Positions 35,301 through 44,712 of a DNA stretch of 64,000 bases are shown here, one piece after another. This stretch comes from JACJVV01 sp047602755 (lineage in GTDB: Archaea; Nanobdellota; Nanobdellia; Woesearchaeales; JACJVV01), in the NCBI GenBank assembly GCA_047602755.1, contig JBLKOM010000001.1:186001-250000 (forward strand). The letters are read 5' to 3'. A model generated the notes under the pieces. That model was not told where the DNA came from, did not search any database, and saw nothing but the letters and a program-made list of their open reading frames with translations. Position numbers and translations under genes: made by a program. Position 1 is the first letter of the stretch. Each line of letters starts with the position of its first letter.

Positions 35301-38300
35301 AGGATCAACAGCAACTCGTATATTATTTGTACCTGCGGAGAAAATCCAATCAATATATGCCATTGTATAATTTCCATATCCATCAAGATTATAAATATTA
35401 TAATCACCAATAAATTCATTACCTACATAAAAATGAACAAGTGCATCAGTTATATTAGCACCAACATTTCTAACTTTTGCTAAAATTCTTACAAGATCCC
35501 CTTCTAAAGGAATAGATTCATTCAAAGTAAGATCACCAGAATATACAGCTAAATCAGGATATTGTAATTCAGTACTTATAATATCAATAAAACTAAAATT
35601 AGAACCTAAAACTGTATTATCTGATACAGTAACATTAACTAAATATGAACCAGCTGTGTTATTTGCAAAGATATTTGAAACACTAAATTGTCCCAATGAA
35701 TTTGTATATGCAGTTATTACTCTGTCATCATTTATGCTATCACCTTCTAAATTAATAAGCACAGTCCCACCTGCAACAGCAGCAAAAGGGAAGAAATCAT
35801 AATAAGCATTTCCCACCACATTAAAACTAGCAAGATAATTTACAGGATTAGGATTTAAAACAAAATTAACACTAATATTACCTTCCTCAACATTTCCAAC
35901 TTCAATCAATCTACTTAAATTATTATCGTCATATGTTGTTTCTATGATTGAATTATCATAATTAGCAGAAACTTTAATTAAATATAATCCTTCTTCCATA
36001 AATGAATGTTGGAATGAAACCTGTGCTTCACTATCTTTTGCAATAAAAGGTATATTTAGTAAATTAATTTGGTTATCATAATTATAAAATGCAACTTTAA
36101 CATTTTCAGAATTGCCATAATCTGAACCTATAACAGCCATTATAGATATTGTTTCACCTGGTAATGGATTAACTTTTGAAAAATCAAGACTTTTTACATA
36201 AAGATTAGGAACGTTATATACACGCAAAGAATGGCCATTACTATTTTCAATACTATAATCATCAGAACAAATAATATTGTAGTTATATAATCCTAAATTA
36301 TAACTCGAAAGTTCAAAAATAATTTCTTGTTCAATTCCTTGAGATAGAGATTGTGAGAATTCACCTAGATCACCAGTCAAATTACAAATTAAATCCCCTA
36401 ATGTATTTGTAACATTAATAGTTATATTAATTAAATCTTCGTCAGTTGGTGATTCAGGAGTATGATTTACAGAATGAATTATAAGATAGTTAGGATTTTC
36501 TCCAATACTATAATTGCCTGCAGTTGATACATTAAATATTATTTCATTTTGATTTAATTCGGTAAAATTAAAACACTCAAAACATTCAATTCCATTTTTA
36601 AAAATTATAGGATTAGTATAAGATAAAGCTTCAGAAAATAGCAATGAGATATTATAACCTGCATCTAAATCAGTTCCTGCATAATAAGACTGATTAATAA
36701 AAGCAGAATTATTAGATATTATAAAATGACCTGGAAAAGTTAAATTATAATTAAATAGATTAACAGCCAATCCTGTATCAATCAAATCAATGGAACCATA
36801 TGAATTATTAAATTTCAAATAGTTTTCAGGTAAAAGATTAAGTATAGCACCAAGAATAAAAGGATTAATACTTGATAAATTGTTATTTAAAACTATATTC
36901 CCAATACTATTTCCATAGGTATAAATTCCATAACCATCATAATTATTTATTAAAATATTATTCCCATATATTATGTTGGTATTTGAATTAAGAAGATAAA
37001 TAGATGAACTCCAATATCCTGCATCAATTAAAGTATTATTTTTAACAATTGAATTATTTACTGTTAAATACATACCTGATGAACCAGTATTTGAGACTGT
37101 ATCAATTTTATTATTTGAAATATTAAACTCAGAACCTAAAAGATAAAAAGCACTATTTAAACTATTATAAAAACTATTATTATAAATTGTAATATTATTA
37201 ACATTTTCAGAATAAATAGCACTCGCAAAATAAGAAATATTAGCAAAGTTCTTAACAACTACATTAGAAGAATTAATAAAAATTGCATAAAAATTACCTG
37301 AAGAAATAATATTATTTCCAAAACCATCCATTGTAATATTTTCTGCATAAATTGCAAAGCAATAATCCTCTCCTGGAATATTATTTATCACCCTATAATG
37401 TAAATTAGGTTGAGAAATTATACCACATTCTGTAACTTGACAAGGATTCTCTTTTGTTCCTTGACCCACCCAATCATTAGGACAAATCTGCTCTGCAGGA
37501 ACAAATATTGTTACATTCCAATCAGATGTTCTATTGCTAATAGACATATTACTTGTAACATTAACAAATTCAAAAAAAGTATAATTACCAGAAGAACCTG
37601 TAGCATTAACCCATATAGTAATTAATTGTGATTCACCTTCATCTAAATTAATAGTTACTGGATTTTCTAGTGAAGTAGTATAAAAAGGAAGATCTCCCGA
37701 ATTAATTGAAATTAAACCTTCTTTTTCAACATTTTTATATTTAACAATAATAATACCTGAGCCACCTTTACCTGCATTTCTTAAATTATTATTATTAGAA
37801 GAACCTTCATTATTACCGCCTCCTCCACCACCAGTATTAGGCATACCATCACGTTCCTCTTGTGTTGTCCCAAGGCCTCCCATTCCTCCACCGCCTAATG
37901 GTGGAATATTAGCTACTCGCTCTCCACCTCCTGAACCACCGCTTGCAAACCAACCACTATCTCCATAATTATCACCAAAAGTATCTCCATAATAAAGACC
38001 TAGTCCTCCTGCACCACCAACATTTTGAGGAGGAGCTTCACCAGGACTACCTGCTCCACCACCGCCTGATCCTTCATTAGTACTAATTTTAGTTCCACCA
38101 TCATGTCCGAATCCACCTGACGCTGAAGTTGGCTGTAAACCAATTCCTCCAGAAGGAGATGCATGACCTCCTCCAGCACCTGATCCTCCATGCTTATTTC
38201 CTGTACCAACTCTACTTCCGCCTCCTAAAGCAACTAAATCACCAAATATGCTATTTTCTCCAGTATTACCTCGAAGACCTCCATCACCGACATAAATATC

Positions 38301-41300
38301 AATAACTTCTCCTGGAGTAACACTATAATAATTACCTAAGCTTGGACTTGCAGGTCCATAATAAATTAAACCACCTGCTCCACCACCTCCTCCATCACTA
38401 ATATTTTCACCACCGCCACCACCAGCAACTACTAATAATTCAATTTCTGTAACACCCTGAGGAACAGTCCAAGTATGACTTCCAATATCAGTAAAAGCAA
38501 TGATTTCATATTCTTCAAAAGGGTCAAAACTAACATTTACATCTCCACAATTAGCATCTAAACATGTAACGTTCACAGTAATATTAAATAATTCATTTTG
38601 ATTTATAATAATATTATCTAATGGTTCAATTCTATCTAGTAATATAACAGGCAAAACTTCACTTCCCGGACAACTTCCCCATTGAGGTCTTGTCGCATCT
38701 CCTCCTTCCCAAGAATTAGCACCATCATCAAAACCATTTGGCTTAGTTGGAATTTGAGAAACACACCATCCAGATAAATCTTGATTGAAACTTCCCGCAT
38801 CCATAAACATCCAATTCATATTTGTAACATTGCTTACATCCCAGTTAGAGATGTCTTGGTTGAATGAAGACCAAGCGAACATCCAGGACATGTCGGTTAC
38901 TGAGGAGGTGTCCCAGTTAGAGATGTCTTGGTTGAAGGGAGAGGAATCGAACATCCCGGACATATGGGTTACTGAAGAGGTGTCCCAGTTGGAGATGTCT
39001 TGATTAAAATGAGACTCTGCGAACATCCCTAACATGTTAGTTACACTGCTAACATTCCAATCGCTGATATCGTTATTGAACTGAGAATTAAAGAACATAT
39101 TCGCCATACTATTAACACTACTAACATCCCAACCACTAATATCGCCGTCAAAAGAAGAGTCCTGGAACATCGAGGACATGTCAGTTACAGAACCAGTATA
39201 AAAATCAGATAAATTCTGTTGAAAAACTTTAGAATCTGCGAACATCCAGACCATAGATTGAACTTTAGAAGTATTCCAATTAGAAATGTCTTGATTGAAT
39301 GAATATGTATCTGAAAACATCGAAGCCATTGTAATTACTGAGCTTGTGTCCCAAGAAGATATATCTTGATTAAATCCTCCAGCACCGTTAAACATTGAAT
39401 TCATGTAAATAACTGAAGAAGTATTCCAAAGACCTATGGGTTGATTAAAAGGACCTGCCATCATAAACATCGAGGACATGTCAGTTACAGAGCTAGTATC
39501 CCAATTAGAAATATCTTGATTAAAATTAATAGCATTATTAAACATCCGAGCCATATCCTCTACAGACGAAGTATTCCAATCACTAATATCACCATCAAAA
39601 TGAGATACAACAAACATACCTCTCATGTTTGTAACACTACTAACATCCCAACTACTTATATTTGGTTGAAAACCTTCTCCAGAATTATAAAACAATCCTC
39701 CATTCCAGTCCCCACTAGGATTAAAACTATCAACCAAACTAGTACAAGCAGTCTCTAAAGCTGTTGCATTTGTTCTCACAGCATAGAGTGTTGTTGAATT
39801 GTAAGCAGTATATTCAACTCCACCAACAACTCCTGTCTCTCCTACTTCTGCATTTGGGCACATAACAGTTATTCCATTAGTGTGGAGATAGAAATTCCTA
39901 TTAGGACAACTTCCCCAGACAGGTCTAGGCAAACTCCAATTACTAGCCCCATCATCAAAACCAGTCGGCTTAGAACCAATCTTCTCAACACACCATCCAG
40001 ATAAATCTTGATTAAAATATTCTGCACTATAAAACATGCTATGCATATCGTTTACTGAACTTACATTCCAGTTAGAAATATCACCATTGAATTGAGAACC
40101 CATAAACATCTGAGTCATTACTTCTGCGCTGGAAACATTCCAGTTGGAAATATCACCATTGAATGGAGAATCGCGAAACATTACTTCCATATCTATTACT
40201 TTTGACACATCCCAGTTAGAGATATCTTGATCAAAAGTTGCACCAGCGAACATTCCGGCCATCATTGTTACTGAGCTTACGTTCCAATTGGATATATCTT
40301 GATTGAATTGAGAATCAGTAAACATAGAATCCATATTTATTACTTTTGATACATCCCAGTTAGAGATATTATTATTGAAGAGAGAGCCTTCGAACATCGA
40401 AGACATGCTGGTTACTAAAGAAGTGTTCCAGTTAGAGATGTCTTGGTTGAAGGAAGAGTAAGCGAACATCACAAACATGGAAGTTACCGAAGAAGTGTCC
40501 CAGTTAGAGATATCTTGGTTAAATTGAGAATTAAAAAACATATATCCCATATCTGCTATTAAGGATGTGTCCCAAATACTAATATCTCCATTAAATTGAG
40601 AACTATAAAACATTGCAAACATAGAAATTACAGAGCTAGTGTCCCAATGACTTATGTTTGGCTGAAAACCTAAAACAGAATTATAAAACAAACCAGTATT
40701 CCAATTCCCACTAGGATTAAAACTAGTTACATGACTTGTACAAGCAGTTTCAAGTAATTCTTCATTATCACGTATAGCATAAAGTCCATCATTATCATAA
40801 GCAGTATAAGTAATCCCATTAACAACACCAGTTTCACCAACTTCAGCGTCAGGGCATAATATAGTTACACCATTTTCATGAAGATAAAATAAAGGACTAC
40901 CCTCTCCTCCACCTGTTCCACTTACTGAAATATTATAGAAACCATCAACTGCAATTAGATTTTCATAATAAATATTTGTACATGATTCATTTACATCTTC
41001 TAAACTTTCAGCATCTGGACAAATAAATACTCTTCCTGTACCTGCAACTTCTGGAATAAATAATATCACTTCAGAAATAACATCATCTAATTCATTAGGA
41101 ATATGAATAACTGATCGACCATAATCAACTTCACCAATAGTCAAATTTCCATAATCAACAATAACATTACTAAAATTAATATTTCGACTAAAATTAATAT
41201 CAAATTCAGAGATTACTTTCTCATCTTTAATTATAACTGATCGAATTACATTATTTTGTCCAACTTCGGATAAATTAATCATTCTAGAATCTTTATCTAC

Positions 41301-43712
41301 AACAATTATATCTGAAGGTTTATTAACAATTAAATGACCAGAATCTTCTTGATAAATCATCCAAACAGCTTCATCACTTTCAGCTTGCCAAGATAAATAA
41401 GGATAACCATCATTCAAATCTTCATCAGAATAAACAATATCCCATTCAGAAAAAGTTGAGATTTGTTTCATTTCTTCTGTTGTTTTTCCTTCAGGCATGC
41501 TTCCATCACCTGAAGGTCCTGAACCAATACCTTCAACTTGTACAGAAGTTTCTGTGTTCCAGTATGAATTCTGGAATGAAATTTCTTCAGTTATAAAACC
41601 TATAAAACCACCCACATTTGAAATACCTGATACATTTCCAATAGAATAGGAGTTAAAAATTGAACCAACAAATTGAGCTCCTGCGAAACCACCCACATTT
41701 GAAATGCCAGATACATTTCCAGTAGAATAGGAGTTAAAAAATAGTCCAGATTCTGAAGAACCAAAAAGACCACCTACGTTTGAAATACCTGATACTTTTC
41801 CAGTAGAATAGGAGTTAGAAATTGAACTAACAAATCCCGCAATTCCTCCAACAAAATCTCCTGTTCCTGAAACTGTTCCTGAACTAGAAGAGTTAAAAAT
41901 TATACCCAAACTATATCCTACGATTCCTCCGACCTTGCTTCCTCCTTTAATATAATTCTCCGTCAAATGAACATTCTTTATTTCTCCATTTTTAACATAA
42001 CCAAAAAAACCAACTTTACTCTCGCTAGATCTATTAATAAACAATCCTTCAATAATATTCCCTTGTCCATCAAAACTTCCTGTAAATCTATTTTCATTAT
42101 CTCCAATAGGTTCCCAACCTTCAGTGTTAGGATTATTGAAATCCAAATAATCATCATCTTCAGAAATCAAATCATTCATCAATACATAATGCGCAGAAAG
42201 ATTCAATCTCATTGCATCTAGTTGTGTCCAAGTAGTTATCTGAAAAGGATTTGCAACAGTTCCATTTCCACCTGCAAATAGATTAAGTTCCGGACAACTT
42301 CCCCATTGAGGTCTTGTAGAATCTCCACCAGCCCAAGAAGTAGCACCAGTATCAAAATCCCCTGGCTTAGAAAGTATTTGTGTAACACACCATCCAGATA
42401 AATCCTGATTAAACGAACTGGCACCTTGAAACATCCCCCACATATTAGTAACATTACTAACATCCCAACTACTAAGATTTTGATTAAAACTAGTAGCACC
42501 ATCAAACATACCTAACATAATTATAACATTAGAAACATCCCAACTACTAATATCTTGATTAAAATTACTAGCACTAAAAAACATAAAACCAGTATATAAT
42601 GCATTACCAATATCCCAATGGCTAACATTTGGATTTAAATCAGAATTATAAAATAACCCACCATTCCAATTCATGGTAGGATTAAAACTAGTTATCAAAC
42701 TAGTACAAGCTGTCTCAAGTAATTCCGTATTATCTCGTATAGCATACAATCCATCATTATCATAAGCAGTATAAGTAATTCCATTCACAATTCCTGTTTC
42801 ACCAACTTCAGCATCAGGACATAATACAGTTATACCATTTTCATGAAGATAAAAATTATTAACTGGCTCAGGATCACGAAGACAACGGACGGGGTTGGGA
42901 GAGGCATCCTTAAAAGAATCATACATACCGTTAGAGTAAAGACCATCCTGTTCTGTGTATAAACCCCAAACCCATTGAAAAGCACTTACACCCGAAAATT
43001 CAGTAGAAGACCAATAAAAACTATCTGTAAATGTAGTTTCTCCATGAGAGGATATATATCCTTCCCATAATTGATTTTTAGCAGGCAAATACCAAGTTCC
43101 AACAGGAACATCTCCTTCTATTAAATTATAACAATGTTCAGCGGCAGGATAGCCACCAAGAGCAACTAAACCTGCTGTATTTGCTCGACCATCATCATCA
43201 CTATTATATCCTGTCACATCAAATGGCCCCCAAGCTAAAACACTTGGTTCAGACCAACAATTTAAATCTGAAGGACCACCTACACAATCTTCATTCGTAT
43301 CTAATATTCCAAAAACAGGTCCATCACCAAACATCACCATTCCAGAATCTTGAACAACCTCTTTTGAATAATCTTCAATAATACCATTATATTTAAACAT
43401 GAAAGTTACTTCAGTAACCTCATTATTTGTTTCATAAAAAAATTCAAAATGCCCTGGAATAGTATTTGCATATACTCTTTCAGAGCCATCTCCAACTTTA
43501 AATATTTCAAAATTATTACCGCTATGAAAACCTGAGAATGAAATCCCGATGTGTTTAGTATTTACAATTGTTGAATCATAAAATATATTATCATTTGTTA
43601 AAAGTATTATTTCATCATCGCCAATTACTAAACCAGTTATTCCAACAAAAGAAGTAAAACTAAATAATAATACTCCAATTAATATTATTAAAGATAAAAT
43701 AACTTTGTTCAT
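32364..43712 (-). CDS. Giant 3782-residue mosaic surface protein with BspA-type repeats
   Basis: Starts with a hydrophobic signal/anchor (residues 4-30). Order of segments: Lcl_C/DUF1566-like domain (WYLPAKNQLWE near 206, VRCLRD near 274); a first block of BspA/DUF285 repeats (about 288-475, 4 units); GLUG-type repeats (about 495-765, VGGFxG-like); blocks two (about 943-1271, 10 units) and three (1273-1681, 13 units) of FNQDISNWDTSSVTDMSSMF-like repeats, each block opened by a near-identical leader with LHENGITVLCPDAEVGETG; a Gly-rich domain (about 1745-1991); a NosD-like beta-helix (about 2081-2340); CARDB repeats (about 2490-3150); a second beta-helix (3160-3410); a GIDNDGDG Asp-rich turn (about 3525); and a Glu-rich stretch (3645-3685) before a beta-rich end. 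All of this is typical of adhesins and of cell-surface proteins that touch other cells. No C-terminal anchor helix is seen, so the N-terminus may be the membrane tether. Confidence 0.95.
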   Translation of the reverse strand: MNKVILSLIILIGVLLFSFTSFVGITGLVIGDDEIILLTNDNIFYDSTIVNTKHIGISFSGFHSGNNFEIFKVGDGSERVYANTIPGHFEFFYETNNEVTEVTFMFKYNGIIEDYSKEVVQDSGMVMFGDGPVFGILDTNEDCVGGPSDLNCWSEPSVLAWGPFDVTGYNSDDDGRANTAGLVALGGYPAAEHCYNLIEGDVPVGTWYLPAKNQLWEGYISSHGETTFTDSFYWSSTEFSGVSAFQWVWGLYTEQDGLYSNGMYDSFKDASPNPVRCLRDPEPVNNFYLHENGITVLCPDAEVGETGIVNGITYTAYDNDGLYAIRDNTELLETACTSLITSFNPTMNWNGGLFYNSDLNPNVSHWDIGNALYTGFMFFSASNFNQDISSWDVSNVIIMLGMFDGATSFNQNLSSWDVSNVTNMWGMFQGASSFNQDLSGWCVTQILSKPGDFDTGATSWAGGDSTRPQWGSCPELNLFAGGNGTVANPFQITTWTQLDAMRLNLSAHYVLMNDLISEDDDYLDFNNPNTEGWEPIGDNENRFTGSFDGQGNIIEGLFINRSSESKVGFFGYVKNGEIKNVHLTENYIKGGSKVGGIVGYSLGIIFNSSSSGTVSGTGDFVGGIAGFVSSISNSYSTGKVSGISNVGGLFGSSESGLFFNSYSTGNVSGISNVGGFAGAQFVGSIFNSYSIGNVSGISNVGGFIGFITEEISFQNSYWNTETSVQVEGIGSGPSGDGSMPEGKTTEEMKQISTFSEWDIVYSDEDLNDGYPYLSWQAESDEAVWMIYQEDSGHLIVNKPSDIIVVDKDSRMINLSEVGQNNVIRSVIIKDEKVISEFDINFSRNINFSNVIVDYGNLTIGEVDYGRSVIHIPNELDDVISEVILFIPEVAGTGRVFICPDAESLEDVNESCTNIYYENLIAVDGFYNISVSGTGGGEGSPLFYLHENGVTILCPDAEVGETGVVNGITYTAYDNDGLYAIRDNEELLETACTSHVTSFNPSGNWNTGLFYNSVLGFQPNISHWDTSSVISMFAMFYSSQFNGDISIWDTSLIADMGYMFFNSQFNQDISNWDTSSVTSMFVMFAYSSFNQDISNWNTSLVTSMSSMFEGSLFNNNISNWDVSKVINMDSMFTDSQFNQDISNWNVSSVTMMAGMFAGATFDQDISNWDVSKVIDMEVMFRDSPFNGDISNWNVSSAEVMTQMFMGSQFNGDISNWNVSSVNDMHSMFYSAEYFNQDLSGWCVEKIGSKPTGFDDGASNWSLPRPVWGSCPNRNFYLHTNGITVMCPNAEVGETGVVGGVEYTAYNSTTLYAVRTNATALETACTSLVDSFNPSGDWNGGLFYNSGEGFQPNISSWDVSSVTNMRGMFVVSHFDGDISDWNTSSVEDMARMFNNAINFNQDISNWDTSSVTDMSSMFMMAGPFNQPIGLWNTSSVIYMNSMFNGAGGFNQDISSWDTSSVITMASMFSDTYSFNQDISNWNTSKVQSMVWMFADSKVFQQNLSDFYTGSVTDMSSMFQDSSFDGDISGWDVSSVNSMANMFFNSQFNNDISDWNVSSVTNMLGMFAESHFNQDISNWDTSSVTHMSGMFDSSPFNQDISNWDTSSVTDMSWMFAWSSFNQDISNWDVSNVTNMNWMFMDAGSFNQDLSGWCVSQIPTKPNGFDDGANSWEGGDATRPQWGSCPGSEVLPVILLDRIEPLDNIIINQNELFNITVNVTCLDANCGDVNVSFDPFEEYEIIAFTDIGSHTWTVPQGVTEIELLVVAGGGGGENISDGGGGGAGGLIYYGPASPSLGNYYSVTPGEVIDIYVGDGGLRGNTGENSIFGDLVALGGGSRVGTGNKHGGSGAGGGHASPSGGIGLQPTSASGGFGHDGGTKISTNEGSGGGGAGSPGEAPPQNVGGAGGLGLYYGDTFGDNYGDSGWFASGGSGGGERVANIPPLGGGGMGGLGTTQEERDGMPNTGGGGGGNNEGSSNNNNLRNAGKGGSGIIIVKYKNVEKEGLISINSGDLPFYTTSLENPVTINLDEGESQLITIWVNATGSSGNYTFFEFVNVTSNMSISNRTSDWNVTIFVPAEQICPNDWVGQGTKENPCQVTECGIISQPNLHYRVINNIPGEDYCFAIYAENITMDGFGNNIISSGNFYAIFINSSNVVVKNFANISYFASAIYSENVNNITIYNNSFYNSLNSAFYLLGSEFNISNNKIDTVSNTGSSGMYLTVNNSIVKNNTLIDAGYWSSSIYLLNSNTNIIYGNNILINNYDGYGIYTYGNSIGNIVLNNNLSSINPFILGAILNLLPENYLKFNNSYGSIDLIDTGLAVNLFNYNLTFPGHFIISNNSAFINQSYYAGTDLDAGYNISLLFSEALSYTNPIIFKNGIECFECFNFTELNQNEIIFNVSTAGNYSIGENPNYLIIHSVNHTPESPTDEDLINITINVTNTLGDLICNLTGDLGEFSQSLSQGIEQEIIFELSSYNLGLYNYNIICSDDYSIENSNGHSLRVYNVPNLYVKSLDFSKVNPLPGETISIMAVIGSDYGNSENVKVAFYNYDNQINLLNIPFIAKDSEAQVSFQHSFMEEGLYLIKVSANYDNSIIETTYDDNNLSRLIEVGNVEEGNISVNFVLNPNPVNYLASFNVVGNAYYDFFPFAAVAGGTVLINLEGDSINDDRVITAYTNSLGQFSVSNIFANNTAGSYLVNVTVSDNTVLGSNFSFIDIISTELQYPDLAVYSGDLTLNESIPLEGDLVRILAKVRNVGANITDALVHFYVGNEFIGDYNIYNLDGYGNYTMAYIDWIFSAGTNNIRVAVDPYNDIIEESIHNNNRSINRKIFLNAADLNPYSIVASNTNPLVGEQITITAYVRNLEGLVSEPTFINYSANNDPIATNVLPSINPNSIQTNQITHIFTEPGIYSIKVAVNENQDQEESSYSNNNYTRTNYIIVQDAYKPDFVVSNIRSSTLYHGNVRTINIDVANVGNGNTSEEITVDLYLNNELIGSESWNGLNSGQQHTVMINHNFTNFGNVNLKASVNDNRNIEEESYSNNNMTRTFYVYQPNLEILSTDITFVPAEPTVGDDVLVNLIIRNKDPAIAHNVTYSFFTISETLSSGVTTVPALGTVNVQALLENVDFVGPKLIYASVGDNYKSYESDSLNNNATRTLLVYEDTFVSDCRILNTSNTVYYLVDNIYSYSENCILITAENIVLDGNGYNYTGSNFGLGVNITSVENITLKNLNMFNFEYGIYSLASNTIIYNNNITNSSYGINLYNNSGLIYNNNIDLFNRALNIYGNNSILHSNLLHYSVHNPGFISELIGIYSNICYNNEYYNNTMLNLSYGLYFDSCVNLIIYDNIYFNTYENYIRFVNTNNSIIRNELMESNASYGIYLSDSSNNNLFRDLLIGSSKIYDINSIKNSYNNTFLNVTYSTENVSHNSNLSRKWYIDILVTNMTGIPLSLSNVIAYSSRGSIEILGVTDLEGYILSEHITEYVNNGSMQYYSNYSFNATKDGYDPNSTFVNITGNSNILIQLLKTPQCRDGIDNDGDGFIDYPDDPGCESPDDDDETGSNLPVLCNFNIDCGQSSIVNYCDGLELITNTTVPYCENPGNFMSYCTNVSVISSINCNISCSDSLGCDFNDDNTVISPGQPGSSSRSSWRVLREPEVIEIEEEEFEEIYEEEVEEQIIEEYVPDTIEEIVVPQEKFNRFIFRIGNKEVYLLNLEEFSDDDLTKINIEVNLNRDRRTMYADFIANMDNVKYNGSYIIGIDENIPQSGNYLAVAKIFYKGSLIDTQVIEVKR

Positions 43713-43861
43713 TTATTTTGCTCCACAAACTCTTTCATAAAAAGTTCTACTTTTTTACTTCTTACTAAACCAAATTCATTACATAAAGAAGAAAATTCAT
43801 CATAGACTTTTTTATCTATTAGAAAGTTGTATCGCTGTTTATTTACTGCTTTTTTTGCCAT
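43709..43861 (-). CDS. 50-residue ribbon-helix-helix (CopG-like) protein coupled to the giant gene
   Basis: ATG at 43861 to TGA at 43711-43709. The product starts MAKKAVNKQRYNFLIDKKVY and continues DEFSSLCNEFGLVRSKKVEL. A basic beta strand (QRYNFLI), a helix (KKVYDEFSSLCNEF) and a second helix starting with RSKKVELFMKEF fit the RHH fold, which binds DNA as a dimer. Its stop overlaps the giant gene's start in an ATGA, so the two are translationally coupled. It is probably a local regulator; antitoxin-type RHH proteins are an alternative but no toxin is next to it. Confidence 0.8.
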   Translation of the reverse strand: MAKKAVNKQRYNFLIDKKVYDEFSSLCNEFGLVRSKKVELFMKEFVEQNK

Positions 43862-43866
43862 TTACG

Positions 43867-43974
43867 AAATACACACAAATAACTATTTTTGTATATTAGT
43901 TGTACATTTAAAATACTTATTTATATACTTTTTGATAATAATATACATAAATAATAAATAAAAATACACACAAA
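43867..43974. repeat. 13-bp direct repeat framing the RHH/giant-gene promoter
   Basis: AAATACACACAAA occurs perfectly at 43867-43879 and 43962-43974. The promoter region of the RHH gene (TATA-like TTTTAAAT and TATATAAATA on the minus strand, about 43907-43925) lies between the copies. RHH proteins bind short repeated operators, so these are candidate sites for the product of the gene they precede. Confidence 0.5.
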
Positions 43975-44008
43975 ATAAAAAAGAAACAACTAATCATCTT
44001 AAATCAAG

Positions 44009-44683
44009 TCAATCAATTCCAAAATGATGCTTAAACTTTTTTTTACGTAAAAAAGAAGATAATGCTTTATCAACATCCTCAAATCCTTCAAATTCTTTCT
44101 CAGCATTCTTGAAGGTTTTAGAATGATGTAAACTTCTACCATTTGTAGTCTTAAATTTATGTACTTTATGCAACATTTCATGAAACATTACATAATCAAG
44201 TAAATATCTATCCTCCAAAGAAATCCCTATAAAAACTCTACTCATAGTAATAGTATCAGAAGCATATTCATAACTTCCCATTTTTCTAAAACTTTTCTGT
44301 CCCCATACTAAATTAGGCATCTCAACTAAACCTAAAAAATATTTTTCATTAACTCTATCAAAACTTTCCTTTAAAAAAGAATCAACTTTATCTTTTGGAA
44401 CAGATATATGAACATTTTTGATAAAAGAATCATATAAATCTTGCTCAAGAGTTCGTATTTTTGTTTTAAATACCTTCTGCATAAGATGCTGTATTAGACC
44501 CATTTGAATTTCTTCACTAACATTTTTCCATGAACTACTTAAACCAAAATTATATTTCCCATAAGTATATCTAACATTTCCATTATAAAGAGAAAATTTT
44601 CCAGAATATGTTAAAGAAATTTTATAGGTATCTAAATCTTTATCAGGATACAATTTTAAAAATGCTTTTTCTGCAAGATTCAT
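44009..44683 (-). CDS. SprT-like zinc metalloprotease
   Basis: A 224-residue protein. The zinc motif HEMLHKVH (about 167-174) and a later HHSKTFKNAEKEF supply the metal ligands and catalytic Glu, with the preceding KMGSYEYASDTITMSRVFIG strand typical of SprT/Spartan-like peptidases. The N-terminal 120 residues are family-specific and unassigned. SprT-type enzymes cleave DNA-protein crosslinks or act as intracellular proteases. The gene is next to the adenylate kinases, on the same strand. Confidence 0.85.
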   Translation of the reverse strand: MNLAEKAFLKLYPDKDLDTYKISLTYSGKFSLYNGNVRYTYGKYNFGLSSSWKNVSEEIQMGLIQHLMQKVFKTKIRTLEQDLYDSFIKNVHISVPKDKVDSFLKESFDRVNEKYFLGLVEMPNLVWGQKSFRKMGSYEYASDTITMSRVFIGISLEDRYLLDYVMFHEMLHKVHKFKTTNGRSLHHSKTFKNAEKEFEGFEDVDKALSSFLRKKKFKHHFGID

Positions 44684-44712
44684 AAAGAAAAAAATAAAAT
44701 AATTATTTATAA

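Noticed and set aside
39441..39758. Open frames on the plus strand across the BspA repeats (also 38785-39003, 43181-43381)
   Set aside because: Repeat-driven shadows of the giant protein with no independent start signals.
32364..43712. CRISPR-like or mobile-element origin of the repeated DNA
   Set aside because: The repeats are in frame, vary in sequence and encode BspA-type units; no spacers, transposase or terminal repeats are seen.
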